Position numbers and translations under genes: made by a program
Assembly: GCA_028023455.1 (NCBI GenBank)
Contig: JAQFVV010012447.1
Coordinates: 1,364,001-1,428,000, forward strand
Direction of reading: 5' to 3'
DNA: 64,000 nt
Source of the DNA: Epiperipatus broadwayi
Taxonomy: Eukaryota; Onychophora; Udeonychophora; Euonychophora; Peripatidae
Shown: in pieces, positions 47,556 through 61,194 of the stretch
Layout of the letters: every line of letters begins with the position of its first letter
How positions within the stretch are numbered: the stretch's first letter is position 1
The notes under the pieces: generated by a model
Told to the model about the DNA's origin: nothing
Database searches by the model: none
The model's input: only the letters and a program-made list of their open reading frames with translations

Positions 47556-50500
47556 GTATTATAAACATATGCCATTAAACATATGCCATTAAAAGTACAT
47601 TTAAAGTCCTTTTTTTAAGAACCAATGCAATTATTATTATTATTCTTTTATCATCATCATCATTATTATTATTCATCTTGTAAATATCTTCTAATCCTCT
47701 TACAAACAACTTCTAAGCATTTCATTGCTTTGATCAGATGAAATATTTAATTCTTAAAATATTTGAAATGTTCTTTTAAAATGTATGCCCTCAAAATGTA
47801 TCTTTAAATGTAAAATTTTTATATTAAAATAAATTTAATAATACGGTTGGTGAAATTATATGAGAGTATCTCAGGGTAATATATTTTCATAAACATTTTT
47901 GGTTCTCTAAATGTATTCAATATCAAATGAAATTCTAATTAAAATACAAAAAATAAGACCTACCCTTCCCCTAAGGTAATATCTTATCATAATTACAACA
48001 ATAACCATCATATTACTAATTTAATAAAATACAACATGATGTCGCAAATTTAGGATAAAATAAAGAATAAGCTAGGTTTGCACTTGGATATTAAGAATGG
48101 GTATGGGATTAGGTAGCCATCCTAAACATCTTAAAATAAATCTACTTAATATCTTCTAAATATAAATTAGGTTCTTGTACAAATTGAATCTTAGCAAAAT
48201 AATGACAACTATGATCTTCTAATGTAAAAAAATGATTTACAGTGATTTGACATAATCAAATTGAATTAGTTAAAGTGATCCAAATTGACAAACAAATTGC
48301 CATACATTATTAAGTAAATATATCTTTCTTAGATATTCTATTAATGCTTAAATAATTTAATAAATTGTGATTCTTATAAATTGAAATGTCATGTACTTTT
48401 ATAGTAAATACACTAAAATAATTGTACAATTTTTTTATAAGCATTTAAAATTTAAATTAATATTTAAAATGATTTCTGTTTGATAATTAGTAAGATTTCT
48501 GATTAACAAATGGAATGATGTGAATAAACAACTATGAGAAATTATTTAAATAACAATAACAAAGATTTATTTACTACAAAATAACAACAAAATTTACAAT
48601 TGCTTCATCTTTAAGTCCATATAGATGAAAAAAAGTCACAAAGTTGCTTCTGCAAAATGTATCAGAAGGATCAAAATAAAAAATGGATATACTACTTTAT
48701 TAAAATACACTCCACTGGATTAGCAAAAATAATCCATCATATTAGCAAAATAATCTATTATAATAAAGTAACTTTTTATATTATTTCTTATCTCATTCAT
48801 ACTATGATAATAACAATCACATAATAGTGGCTTTTATATAAATATTTTTCATATTCAATAATAATATTAATAATAATAATAATAATAGCTTATCAATCCA
48901 TCAATGAAGGGGTTATGTGATAGACGTATATGATAAATTCATGCCCAAAATAAATTTTACAATTTAAAACCAATTGTTTATCACATTTAGTTCTGACATC
49001 TAGAAACACTCAAATATAGGATTGACACATAAACAGTGTATTTTTCACATTTAAGCTGACCAAGAATGCTCTTAGAGAATTCCTCAATACCTTGATAACA
49101 CCATTAAAAATGCCAGATAAAGCCATAGTAAAATCTTACACATGCTTTATTAATATACTAACATTACAGGTAAAAATAATCAATCTTCAATAATCATAAA
49201 GTACAGCAAAGTAAAAGTATTATGGCATTGCTCATAGGATGCACCTACTTTTGAGGGCTAGTAAAGAATCTAGAACTTTGTCACTAGTCCAGGAAAATAA
49301 TGTAAATGTGCATTAGGGACAAATTACTAAATGGAAAATGCTTTAAAATAGAGAGAGCATTAGTTTCAATTTCTAAAGTATATGCTATGAGCATAAAAAT
49401 GCTAGCAAAATAACAAATAATAAGTGAGAGTTCAATGATACTATCTCTTTTTAAAAATAGGCTAACAAAATTAATGATGAAGATTAACTATCATCTATAA
49501 AATATACTGGCATGTAAAATTACTCCTAAAATATAGAGTAATAATTCTACTATTTATAACAAAATATTATAATAGCTAACTAATGTGAAATATGATAAAC
49601 AAAAATTACTTAATATCAAATATGGTTTTATTAACATTATGCAATAATAATAAATCATAGAAACATACTTTACCTTATTCAGAAATATATCTTTATAAAT
49701 AAATTATTCATATTTTTGAAAATAGGCACATACTATTTCAAAATATGTTCATATGATAAAGATTATTCTGAGAGCTTTAACCATTAATATTTTAAAATAT
49801 ATAACATATGATATGAGCAATAATATTGCACATTATAATATAGTATAAAATCATAATATAAATTAATTTAACCTTTTTTACCATAAATAAATTATATTAA
49901 ATAATAATGTCTTTCTGTTTCATTCTTCACCAATTCTTCATTACTTGAATATGAAGAAGACTATTGGCAGTAGCCTCTTGTAAAGAGCACACATCTATTA
50001 TATAAGAAAATATCATTAAAAAGCTATAATTTATAATACAATTAGAAAATATATAATGCATTACTTCAGATGCCCTGTGCAAATTTAATTCATTCTATTA
50101 TCAAGTATATGATAAGTGAATGGTCATTTATTCAATATATTCATAGATTTAAAGTCTAATAAATGTTCAAAGTATTGTAATAAATAGATAGATCATAAAT
50201 CCTTAATTTTAGGTTTTTAAATTAATCCATTGCACAAAGTATTATAAATTAATATTAGCAATATCATATAGAATAATAAAGCATTTCATTTATTATTCTT
50301 CATTAACATTGCTGAACACTTTCAGTAAAGAATGTTTGATTCATCTGTTATCTTCAAGACCTCAGCAGTTTCCATAACAATGCACAGAGACAAGAAATCA
50401 TTTATGAGTTTTAAACATTTTTGCAGGCAGTATAAATAATGAAAAATATAAAATTATGTAAATTCATCATATCAAATTATCATATTTTATCAATTAAACA

Positions 50501-52416
50501 ATTTGTAGTAAGTTAAATTTTATCATCCCACCTGAAGAAAATTATTTCTTTCCTTTTTAAGAAAGGGGAGATCAAATGAAAATTGTTATATTACCAAAAT
50601 ACAATCTCCATACTGTTTTGTTTAAACAATAAGTAATAGCATTATTTAAAGAAATGATGCAGTATAAATCAATTATTATGATTTACATAAATAATTTTTA
50701 GTCAATTCTTTTTCTTTTGCAGAATTAATTATTATTGTATATCTAAAAATGTCTACAAGATCAATTTATAGATGTTATTTAAATTACATTTTTTATTCTG
50801 TTTCTAAATAATATATTGGCTTAAGATGAATAGTGTAAAGAGGCTATTAAAAACTATTAGCATTTCTTGGTAATGTTCTTGCCAATAGTAGAATTATATA
50901 TTCCTTGTCAATTTTAATTATAATATAGATGTTCAATTTATTTTTAAAATCGACAATCATTTTCCAGTCATAGTTATAGCAATAACAATATTTTTCAAAG
51001 TTTTCCATCATAGAAAATTTTAAAAATAATATTCTAAACATTGTAATAACAAATTATATTATCATTCCATTGGCAGTTATAGAGACTTCACTTCCCTTGG
51101 TATTTCTGTTCAGACAATTGTGCCACGAAATAAGTTTAGCCTAACATTCTAATACACAACAAATCTTTTAAAGAAAATTACATTATTTTAAACATTTAGT
51201 AGTTTAAAATTCAACTGCTACAAAATTAAATTGATTGAGAATCTTGAAAAAATGAAGAGAGATGGGCCTATACTGATGTCAGGTGTTTGTCTCACCTTAT
51301 TTATATCCTTGGTCATATGACTATTTTACCATACTATCTATTTACCTTTGACCTTATAGTTTCTTTTCTGATTAGTTTGAATCCTTGACTTATCTATCAC
51401 CAAAGAAGATTGTTAATCAAAAATTATTTAAATAAATTTTTAACTTTACAATAAATGAATTTTTGATCTAGACACTGGAATTAAATAAAAACTTTCTGGT
51501 TTGAATAAAATAATTATTAAAAATTATAATATAACCAGGATAAAATAAAATATCACATAACATAAAATTTATTACATCTTTAACCAATGAAATATTGACT
51601 TAATTTAACATGTATTTATTACAATTTTAAATTTAGAAAAATTTCATAATAAGTTTTAAATTTCTTTATTTTTAAGAATATTTAAACTAATAAATATTAA
51701 ATAAATATAATATTTATACATTCATTCATCATTTATTCAACTAGTAAAAAATCCTAATTTAAATACTAACTTTATTAAACTCTTTTTATAGTTAAATTAG
51801 TTTTAAAGATATTTAACTAGAATATTCTGCTTTACATTCAAAGTTAATTAAATATTATAGCTTTAGTTTTCAAACCAGCAAACCAAAATATAGAGTTTGA
51901 ACTTGGTTTTATAACTTTAAAAATGAATATGTTTTAAAAATATTTTTACAGTTAAACTAAAAATAAATGAGCATTTTTAATTATAAATTATGCTTTTTAT
52001 CATTCAAATTACTAGCTTCTGGAAAATTTACAGTTGTTTAACATCTGAAACATTTATTTGAATTAAAACTCAAGTTCATTATTATTTAAGCTGTGTCAAA
52101 ATTATTTTACAGCTAGATAATAAATAAATACTATATAAGAGCTCTAGCATGTAACATGTATAGCATAATAAAATATTCACAATAGTTTATTTAAAGCAAA
52201 AATGAAGCTATATAAAATTATGTTTAGGTGTTTTGGCACAAAATTTAACTGAACATTTAAACTCCTCCCAAGGCTAAAGGTTATAATATATCCATATACA
52301 AACTTTAAATTAAACATAGTTCCATGTATATGTAAACAAATATGGAGCAAATCATTTTTTCACAAGCTATGAACTCAAACCACTCTAAGTGTTGACAAAG
52401 GATGAAGTATATATAT
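47556..52416 (+). repeat. Large direct duplication, copy 1 (4.86 kb)
   Basis: This segment begins GTATTATAAACATATGCCAT and aligns end to end with 55720-60655. Identity by eye is around 90-96% in the stretches compared, with small indels. It has no credible ORF. The 66-codon frame found in copy 2 (57478-57678) is interrupted by stops here. It could be an intergenic or intronic segmental duplication, or a long non-autonomous element; no termini typical of a known class are seen. A 15-bp local repeat (CATATGCCATTAAA) marks its left edge. Confidence 0.9.
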
Positions 52417-52572
52417 ATTGAAACGATTGGATCCAAACTTGATCCAAGTTTCATGCCTTATTTAGCACTAACCTGAGATCAAACCTGATCTCTACCTTTT
52501 TAATAGTAAATTTGTTTAACGGAAAGTTTATATTCATACACACAACAAGCCTATTTTTCTTTCTTTAGCTTT
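52417..52572. other. AT-rich linker
   Basis: No feature is recognised between the duplication and the hairpin. Confidence 0.4.
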
Positions 52573-52725
52573 TAATAGTTAAACAGCATTAAGCTGTTGC
52601 ACATGCGCTTTGCAGATTTTAACTATAAATGACTGAATACTTGTGTTTGAAATGTTAGTATTCAGTCATTTATAGTTAAAATCTGCAAAGCGCATGTGCA
52701 ACAGCTTAATGCTGTTTAACTATTA
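52573..52725. repeat. Perfect 68-bp inverted repeat (hairpin)
   Basis: The arms 52573-52640 and 52658-52725 are complementary without a mismatch by eye, with a 17-nt loop. The outer ends are TAATAGTTAAACAGC. The GC content is above the local level. The perfection implies recent origin or gene-conversion-like correction. Confidence 0.9.
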
Positions 52726-53929
52726 CAGTTTATAAAACATCGCGCTATATAAAATAATTGATTTATTTCTTTAGCCTTGTTATATTCATTTAATAATGAA
52801 CGTTTTAATTTTACTTTAATTTCTATAATAAGGTTTAAATAATGTTAATTCTAATAAAATAAGATTTATTTATTACATATTTTTGTGTGTGGATATGCGC
52901 GTATTTTAAATATTAATAGTAAAGCCCGTTAAATAGATTTGCTTAAAAACTACTTATATATTTTTCTATTAAGTTTTAGTGATTAAAAGTCACATTCTTT
53001 TGGATAAATCTGGAAAGTCACGTAGGCTACTCAACAAAGGGACTTATCTTAAATTAATTTTATTTTATCTTAGTAATCCATTTGCGAACTAAAAATGGAT
53101 TCTTAACAAAAGATTTATCAGAAGAGTGTATCTTAGAATCACAATAGAACATATTAATTTTAAAGGAATGGACAGAACAATGCCTGAAACTATGGAAAGA
53201 TTGAATATCCTGTAGCAATGCTAAAATAGTATAAATACCCCCCCCCCCAAAGAGAGTGATAGGAATGAGATTACTAAATGAATGAGTTGCAGTTTGAATC
53301 TATGTCCATCTATTTTATGATTTAGTATACGCAATAATGTAAGCTAAGGTGGGGCACATAGCCATTGTTCCTGAGCCTTTCCCAGTAATCTCAGTATGCT
53401 ACCATGAAACCATCTAATGCCTCCTGAAATCATAAAGACAAACTGTTGGTGAATAAACTTTGCTGAATAATAAAAAAATAGCTAGCTATTTCATCGATGG
53501 ATAGGTGCCTCATTTCACTCTCCAAAAGGAACTTGCAAACAGTTATGAAGCCTAAGCATGAAAGGACTTGTTGGAAAGTAATATTACCACAAGAAGAATT
53601 CTTTCTAAAATATATAATTTGCTTTTCTTGTTTTAAATGTTTTTCTGTAACATCAGTAATTAAGTATTGATAAATACGCTCTGTAAGATATGTAGAACTT
53701 ATATAGCTCTTGTAATTTTGCTTTTGTCATTGCTCTCTATAAGATTAATTCAACTTTACTAGTTTCTCTTAAAAATGCTATTTTATTTTATATTTCTTTT
53801 CTTATGGCAGTTTCCTATTATTTATTAATTTATGATTTAAAATATTTAAGTATCTATGTGCCAATAAATCTAATTCGATGAATTGAAACCTTCCTTAATA
53901 TTTTCAATCGGCCCATGATTGAATTATAC
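52726..53929. other. AT-rich DNA with a poly-C tract
   Basis: No gene is recognised. A C9-10 run lies at about 53239-53248 and a moderately GC-richer stretch at 53340-53440. Confidence 0.45.
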
Positions 53930-54662
53930 GGTTGTATGAGGTAAAAATCAAATCTTTTAATTGGCCAACTCACAAACTGAAGACAAAGCCTATTGTTAAA
54001 ACATATTCGCCTATAATATTAAATTCAACTCAGATACGTTTATAAAAAGTATATTACTAATTTTTCAGGTTATGAAAGAGAACGAAAGTTCTTTCAAAAA
54101 TAAATTGCTATTTATTTATTATAAAATATATTCAATTTTGGCAAACTTAAAGCGAATGTCTAAACAAAAAAGTGCTGATGCAAACGCTTTTTTTCAATTT
54201 TACATTATGGAAAAGTAAAGATTTATTTTTGCTAAATCTTAAATATTTTTACTAAAATCTTCAATATTTTTCGAAAATAATTTTGTTTTTTTAGTATATT
54301 TTATTAAAAAACTATTTTAATTTCTCAAATTATATTTTTTTAATACTTAAATTGCATTCAAAATGAAAATCTCAGCGTTTTTCTTTATTTTCTTTGATCA
54401 GGCGGTTTCTTTGTTCTTTCCAGCCAATCAGAATGTCTTTTTCGGCTGAGAGCCGGCTGACAGCCAATCACCGACAAACTTCTTTCTTTGTTTAGTTTTA
54501 AATGTGGTTTTTTTGATTTTTTACTTGTAAAATAATTCGGAAGAGGGCATCATCTTACAGAACTTTTAAAAACCTAATCAATAACTGTCAAACGAATATT
54601 CTAGCCTTAAAACTAGCAGAATTAGAGTGACGTCAGATGTCGACGAGATGCCTCGTAAGAGG
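53930..54662 (+). repeat. Long inverted repeat, left arm, with promoter-like motifs
   Basis: The arm runs from GGTTGTATGAGGTAAAAATC to CGACGAGATGCCTCGTAAGA and is matched in reverse at 61328-62038, with an indel-rich middle. Its inner third is a CpG-containing island in AT-rich DNA. It carries two CCAAT boxes (54424-54430, 54464-54470), a diverged YY1-like site (about 54547-54557) and a palindromic TGACGTCA (54628-54635). These are typical proximal promoter elements of animal genes, or of a transposon terminal region. No transcript or ORF can be assigned. Confidence 0.8.
54628..54635. promoter_or_regulatory. Palindromic CRE (CREB/ATF-type site)
   Basis: TGACGTCA is a full consensus cAMP-response element. 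It is conserved in the opposite arm at 61355-61362. Function is inferred only from the match and the neighbouring CCAAT boxes. Confidence 0.45.
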
Positions 54663-55116
54663 CGGTTAAAGAATTAAAAGATCATATTGTAGACATATAA
54701 ATCAAATATTCATTTGTGAATGGTATTATTTTGTGTTTATAAAATATTAATTTTATTAATAATAAATTAGTGCATCTAATAGCAATGAGTTATATATAGT
54801 TTACAGACCACTACCTCATTGACACATAGATCTTCCCTGCCTATATTGAACGAAGCATTTAATTAATGTTGAATAAAGTTTTCCAAATATTAGAATCTAG
54901 TAAAGAAAGTAGCTTTATTATGTTAACCAATCATTTAATTATATTAAACAGTATTGTAAAACAAACCTGTAGTCTATATTGTTTTTATTATTATTAACCT
55001 CAGATATTGTATTGCTAATTTGATGGCTTAAACACACATACTTATTAAATTCTTATCCTACTTAGATAATTTATTTATGAGTTTGCTTATTCATTTCTAT
55101 ATAAGTTCTATTAGTA
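54663..55116. other. AT-rich DNA, nothing recognised
   Basis: This is the inner flank of the left arm, with no recognisable feature. Confidence 0.45.
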
Positions 55117-55721
55117 AAATAAAGACATGTGACGACAGTAGTTTTAAGTAATTTATCCGGGTTTCTCATGTAAATCTCCGTGAGCTAGTGGGCTGTACAA
55201 AAGGAGTTTGTGCGTAATAATAATACGATGTACTGTGTAGATATGATAAAGGAGTTCAGAGATGTAAAATTGAGTGATATCGAAACTGACCGGTACAGAG
55301 ATTAATTTTTGGACACCCAAATAGTGGGGCCGATTATAACTTCACCCTGGGATGGATTAGATGCCAGTCAGTAGTATGGTGTTGTAATTTAATTTGGTAG
55401 AAAATAATGTATATGAAAAAAGTAGAAGTAGTATATATAGATACATTTTTAGTTATGTACATTATAATTTAATATTTATTGAGAATCAATCATGTAGTCA
55501 TTTAAATTTAATATGTTTAGTCACAAAAAGATTTTTTTAAAGAAAAATAGTTCAGTTATCAAACAAGAGCTAAATGAGATGGTCAGTCTATGGGTATTGG
55601 TCACAAAAAAATATATAGACATTAGTAAAATAAAGACATGTGATGACAGTAGTTTTAAGTAATTTATCCGGGTTTCTCATGTAAATCTCCATGAGCTAGC
55701 GGCCGTACAAAAGGAGTTTGT
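55117..55721 (+). repeat. Direct repeats of about 95 bp, 510 bp apart
   Basis: A block from AAAATAAAGACATGTGA to TACAAAAGGAGTTTGT occurs at 55117-55211 and 55627-55721, with few differences. The second block ends exactly where duplication copy 2 begins. The pair resembles short terminal repeats around a 0.4-kb interior, so it could be a small LTR-like or retrozyme-type element. No HHR was found in it. Confidence 0.7.
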
Positions 55722-58700
55722 ATTATAAACATATGCCATTAAAGGTACATTTAAAGTCCTTTTTTAAGAATTAATACAATTATTATTATTATTTTATCAT
55801 CATCATCATTATTATTCATCTTGTAAAGATCTTCTAATTCTCTTACAAGCATCTTCTAAGCATCTCATTGCTTTGATCAGATGAAATATTTAATTCTTAA
55901 AATATTTGAAATGTTCTTTTAAAATGTATGCCACTCAAAATGTATCTTTAAATGTAAAATTTTTATATTAAAATAAATTTAATAATACGGTTGGTGAAAT
56001 TATATAAGAGTATCTCAGGGTAATATGTTTTCATAAATCCTTTTGACTCTCTAGATTTATTCAATATCAAATGAAATTCTAGTTAAAATACAATAAATAA
56101 GACATACACTTCCCCTAAGCTAATGTCTTATCATAATTATAATAATAAAAATATTACTAACTTAATAAAATATAACATGATCTCTTAAATTTAGAATAAA
56201 ATAAAGAATAAGCTAGGATTACACTCAGATATTAAGAATGGGTATGGGATTTGGTAGCCATCCTAAACATCTTAGAATAAATCTATTTAACACTTCTAAA
56301 TATGAATTAGGTTCTTGTACAAATTGAATCTTATCAAAATAATAACAACTATGATCTTCTAATATGATAAAAAATGATGTACAGTGATTTGACATAATCA
56401 AATTGAATTAGTTAAAGTGATCCAAATTGACAAACAAATTGCCATACTTTATTAAGCAAATATATCTTTCTTAGATATTCTATCAATGCTTAAATAATTT
56501 AATAAATAGTGACTCTTATAAATTTAAATGTCATGTACTCTTATAGTAAATACACTAAAATAATTGTATAATTTTTTATAAGCATTTAATATTTAAATTA
56601 ATATTTGAAATGATTTCTGTTTGATAATGAGTAAGATTTCTGATTAACAAATGGAATGATGTGAATAAACGACTATGAGAAATTACTTAAATAACAATAA
56701 CAAAGACTTGTTTACCACAAAATAACAAAATTTACAATTAGTCCATCTTTAAGTCCATTTAAATCAAAAAATTTTCACAAAGTTTCTTTTGCAAAATTTA
56801 TCAGAAGGATCAAAATTAAAAAATAATATACTGCTTTATTAAAATACACTCCACTGGATTAGAAAAAATAATCCATCATATTAAAAAATGATCCATTATG
56901 TTAGCAAAATAATCTATTATAATAAAGTAACTTTTTATATTATTTCATTAAAACTTCTCATTTATTATCTCATTCATACTATGATAATAGACATCACATA
57001 ATAGTGTCTTATATATAAATATTTTTCATACTCAGTAATATTAATAATAATAATAATAGCTTACCAATCCATCAATGAAAGAGTTATAAGGTAGATGTAT
57101 ATTATCTATTCATGTCCAAAATAAATTTAAAAAATTTTAAAAACCAATTGTTTATCATATTTAGTCCTAACAACTAGCAAAACTCAAATATAGGACTGAC
57201 ACATAAACAATGCATTTTTCACATTTAAGCTGACCAAGAATGCTCTTAGAGGTAAGAGAATTCCTCAATACCTTGATAACACCATTAAAAATGCCAGATA
57301 AAGCCATGGTAAAATCTTACACATGCTTTATTAACATACTAACATTACATAAAAAAATCAATCTTCAATAATCATAAAGTAAAGCAAAGTAAAAGTATGA
57401 TGGCATTGCTCATAGGATGCACCTACTTTTGAGGGCTAGTAAAGGATCTAGGACTTTGTCACTAGTCCAGGAAAATAATGAGAATGCTCACCAGAGACAA
57501 AATACTAAATAGGAAATGCCTTAAAATGGAGAGAGCATTAGCTTCAATCTCTATAGTATATGCTATGAGCATAAAAATGCTAGCAAAACAACAAATAATA
57601 AGTGAGAGTTCAATGCTACTATCTCTTTTTGAAAATGGGCTAACAAAATTAATGATGGAGATTAACTATCATCCATAAAATATACTGGCATATAAAAGCG
57701 CTCCTAAAATATAGAGAATATAATTCATTATTTATAACAAAATACTATAATAGCTAACCAATGTGAAATATGATAAAGAACAATTAATTAATACCAATAT
57801 GGTTCTATTATTAACATTAGGCAATAATAATAAATAAATCATAGAAACATACATCAGCTTATTCAGAAATATACCTTTATAAATAAATTATTCATATTTT
57901 TACAAGAAGGTACATACTATTTCAAAATATAATCATATGATAAAGCACTATTCTGAGAGCTTTAACCTTTAATATTTTAAAATATATAGCATATGATATG
58001 AGCAATAATATTGCACATCATAACATAGTATAAAATCATAATATAAATAAATTTAACCTTTTTTACCATAAATAAATTATATTAAATAATAATGTCTTTC
58101 TGTTTCATTCTTGACCAATTCTCCATTACTTGAATATGAAGAAGACTGTTGGCAGTAGCATCTTGTGGACAGAAAACACATCCTTTATATAAGATATCAT
58201 TAAAATACTATAATTTATAATATAATTAAAAAATATATAATGCATTTCTTCAGATATCCTGGGTAAATTTAGTTCATTCTATTATCAAATATATAATAAG
58301 TGAATGGTCATTTATTCAATATATTCATAGATTTAAAGTCTAATAAATATTCAAAGTATTGTATTAAATAGATCACAAATCCTTAAATTTAGGTTTGTTA
58401 AAAAATTAATCCATTGCACAAAGTATTATAAATTAATATTAGCAATAACATATAGGACAATAAAGCACTTCATTTATTATTCTTCATTAACATTGTTCAA
58501 CACTTGTAGGAAAGAATGTCCGACTCATCTGTTATCTTCAAGACCTCAACAGTTTCCATAACAATGCACAAAGAGAAGAAATCATTTATGGGTTTCAAAC
58601 ATTTGTGCAGGCAGTATAAATAAGGAAAAATATAAAATTATTTAAATTCATTAATATCAAGTTATTATTGCAGATAAAATTGATATTGTCATTTTATTCA

Positions 58701-60655
58701 GTAAAACATTTTTAAATTCACATATTTTATCAATTAAACAATTTGTAGTAAGTTAAATTTTATTACCCCACCTGAAGAGAAATTATTTCTTTCCTTTTTA
58801 AGAAAGGGGAGATGAAATAAAAATTGTTATAATACCAAAATACAATCTCCATGCTGTTTTGTTTAAACAATAGTAAATAGCATTCTTTAAAGAAATGATA
58901 TAGCATAAGTAAATTATTATGATTCACATAAATAATTTTAGTCAATTATTTTTCTTTTGAAGAATTAATTATTATTGAATATCTAAAAATGTTCACAATA
59001 TCAATTTATAGTTGTTATTTAAATTACATTCTTTTTTTCATTTCTAAATAATATATTGACTTAAGATGAATAGTATAAAGAGGTTATTAAAAATTATTAG
59101 CATATTTGGTAATGTTCTTGCCAATCATAGAATTATATATTACTTGGCAATTTCAATTATAATATAGATGTTCAATTTATTTTTAAAATTGACAATTGTT
59201 CTCCAGACATAGTGATAGTAATAATAATATTTTTCAAAGTTTTCTATCATATAAAATTTTAAAAATAATATTATAAACATTGTAATAACAAATTATATTA
59301 TCATTCCATTAGCAGTTATAGAGACTTCACTTCCCTTAATATTTCTGTTCAGACAATTGTGTCAAGATATAAGTTTAGCCTAACATACTAATACACAACA
59401 AATCTTTTAAAGAAAATTACATTATTTTAAACATTTAATAGAGTTTAAAATTCAACTGCTACAAAATTAAATTGATTGAGAATCTTGATAAAATGAAGAG
59501 AAATGGGTCTATACTGATGTCAGGTGTTTGTCTCACCTTATTTATACTCTTGGTCATATGACTATTTTACCAGACTGTTTATTTACCTTTGAACTTACAG
59601 TCTCTCCTCTGATTAGTTTGAATCCTTGACCTATCTATCACCAAGGAAGGTTGTTAATCAAAAATTATTTAATTAAATTTTTAACTTTGCAATAAATGAA
59701 TTTTTGTCTACACTTGAAATTAATTAAAAAAAACTTCCTGGTTTGAATAAAAATAATTAATAAAAAATTAGGATATAACCAGGATAAAATAAAATATTAC
59801 ATAATATAAAATTTATTACATCTTTAACCAATCAAATATTAACACAATTTAACATTTATTTATTACAATTTTAAATTTAGAAATATTTCAGAAAAGGTTT
59901 TAAATTTCTTTATTTTTAAGAATATTTAAACTAAATAATATTAAATAAATATGATTATTTATCCTCTCATTCAGCATTTATTCAACTATTAAAAAATACT
60001 AATTTAAATACTAACTTTATTAAACTCTTTTATAATTAAATTAGTTTTAATAATATTTAAATAGAATATTCCGTTTTACATTCAAAGTTAATTAAATATT
60101 ATAGCTTTAGTTTTCAAACCAGCAAACCAAAATATAGGGTTTGAACTTGGTTTGTTAACTTTAAAAATTAATATGTTTTTAAAAATATTTTTTCAGTTAA
60201 ACTAAAACTAAATGAGCATTTTTAATTTTTAATTATGCTTTTTATCATTGAAATTATTAGATTTTGAAAATTTACAGATGTTTAAAATCTGAAACATTTA
60301 TTTGAATTAAAATTCAATCTCATTATTAATTAAGCTGTGTCAAAATTATTTTACAGCTAGATAATAAATAAATAGAAATATAACAACTCTAACATGTAAC
60401 AAGTATAGCATAATTAAATATTCGCAATAGTTTATTTAAAGCAAAAATTAAGCTATATAAAATTTTGTTTAGGTGTTTTGGCACAAAATTTAATTGAACA
60501 TTTAAACTTCTTCCAAGGCTAAAGGTTATAATATATATAAACTTTAAATTAAACATACTTCAATGTATAAGTGAACAAAGGGGGCAAATCATTTTCTCAA
60601 AAGCTATGAATTTAAACCACTCTAAGTATTGGCAAAGGATGAAGAATATATACAT
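55720..60655 (+). repeat. Large direct duplication, copy 2 (4.94 kb)
   Basis: This is colinear with 47556-52416, from GTATTATAAACATATGCCAT to GGCAAAGGATGAAGAATATA. It differs by substitutions, microsatellite length changes and small insertions, for example the extra sequence near 58670-58720. No conserved reading frame was seen between copies. It lies inside the long inverted repeat 53930-62038. Confidence 0.9.
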
Positions 60656-60784
60656 ATTTCCTAACTTGCTTTTAAGCTTGCTTTTAAATGATCACTAGAT
60701 GGAGCTTACCAATAGCTCTAAACAAGCTTTATTTTTATAAGTGCTGAAAAAGAAAAAATTCTATCTCTATTGTTAAATCCCTAC

Positions 60785-60825
60785 CTCCAGATCAATTGGT
60801 TTTGAGCTTATGGCTCACCTCAAAC
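60785..60825 (-). ncRNA. Hammerhead relic, class B (left arm)
   Basis: The minus strand keeps stem II GAGC/GCTC and ACC, AATT, GAT around stem III. The core reads TTGAGGT and GAAA reads AAAA. It should be inactive. Confidence 0.5.
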
Positions 60826-60983
60826 TGGGCTGAATTCAGATCCATATAGCTATCTGGTTTGAAATACTGTATTTGATGACATTTATGTGTCTGAAAAGTT
60901 CAGACTTTCAGATTGATAGAAACATGTTTTATAAGTGCTGACTTTTGAGTTAGTATTTTGGATCTAGTTTCTAGAGTCCCAGC

Positions 60984-61029
60984 TCTCCACTGAGGTGATC
61001 CATAAGCTCAAAACCAATTGGTCTGGAGG
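60984..61029 (+). ncRNA. Hammerhead relic, class B (right arm)
   Basis: CTGAGGT replaces CTGATGA and AAAA replaces GAAA. Stem III is the 10-nt palindrome ACCAATTGGT, then C and TGGAG pairing with CTCCA. Structure is conserved around a broken core. Confidence 0.55.
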
Positions 61030-61119
61030 TAGGGACTTAACGATAGCGATTTTGAATTCTTTCTCTTTCAGCACTTATAAAAATAAAGCTTGTTTAGAGC
61101 TATTGGTAAGCTCCATCTA

Positions 61120-61122
<3 letters not shown>

Positions 61123-61190
<68 letters not shown>
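61123..61190. repeat. (TA)n microsatellite, about 68 bp
   Basis: This is a pure TA run directly following the foldback element. Confidence 0.95.

Positions 61191-61194
<4 letters not shown>

Larger units (their letters stand above)
60690..61122. mobile_element. Foldback of class B HHR elements
   Basis: The left part (about 60690-60825, minus) and right part (about 60985-61122, plus) are inverted copies sharing GGAGCTTACCAATAGCTCTA, CAAGCTTTATTTTTATAAG and CTACCTCCAGA. The right half, including its upstream part from about 60835, matches the HHR element at 14018-14345. Each arm contains a relic HHR. The outer end abuts a long TA array. It resembles a dimeric or inverted insertion of a noncoding HHR element. 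Confidence 0.7.

Noticed and set aside
57478-57678. A 66-codon gene in the second copy of the large duplication
   Set aside because: The same frame in copy 1 is interrupted by stop codons, so it is not conserved as coding.
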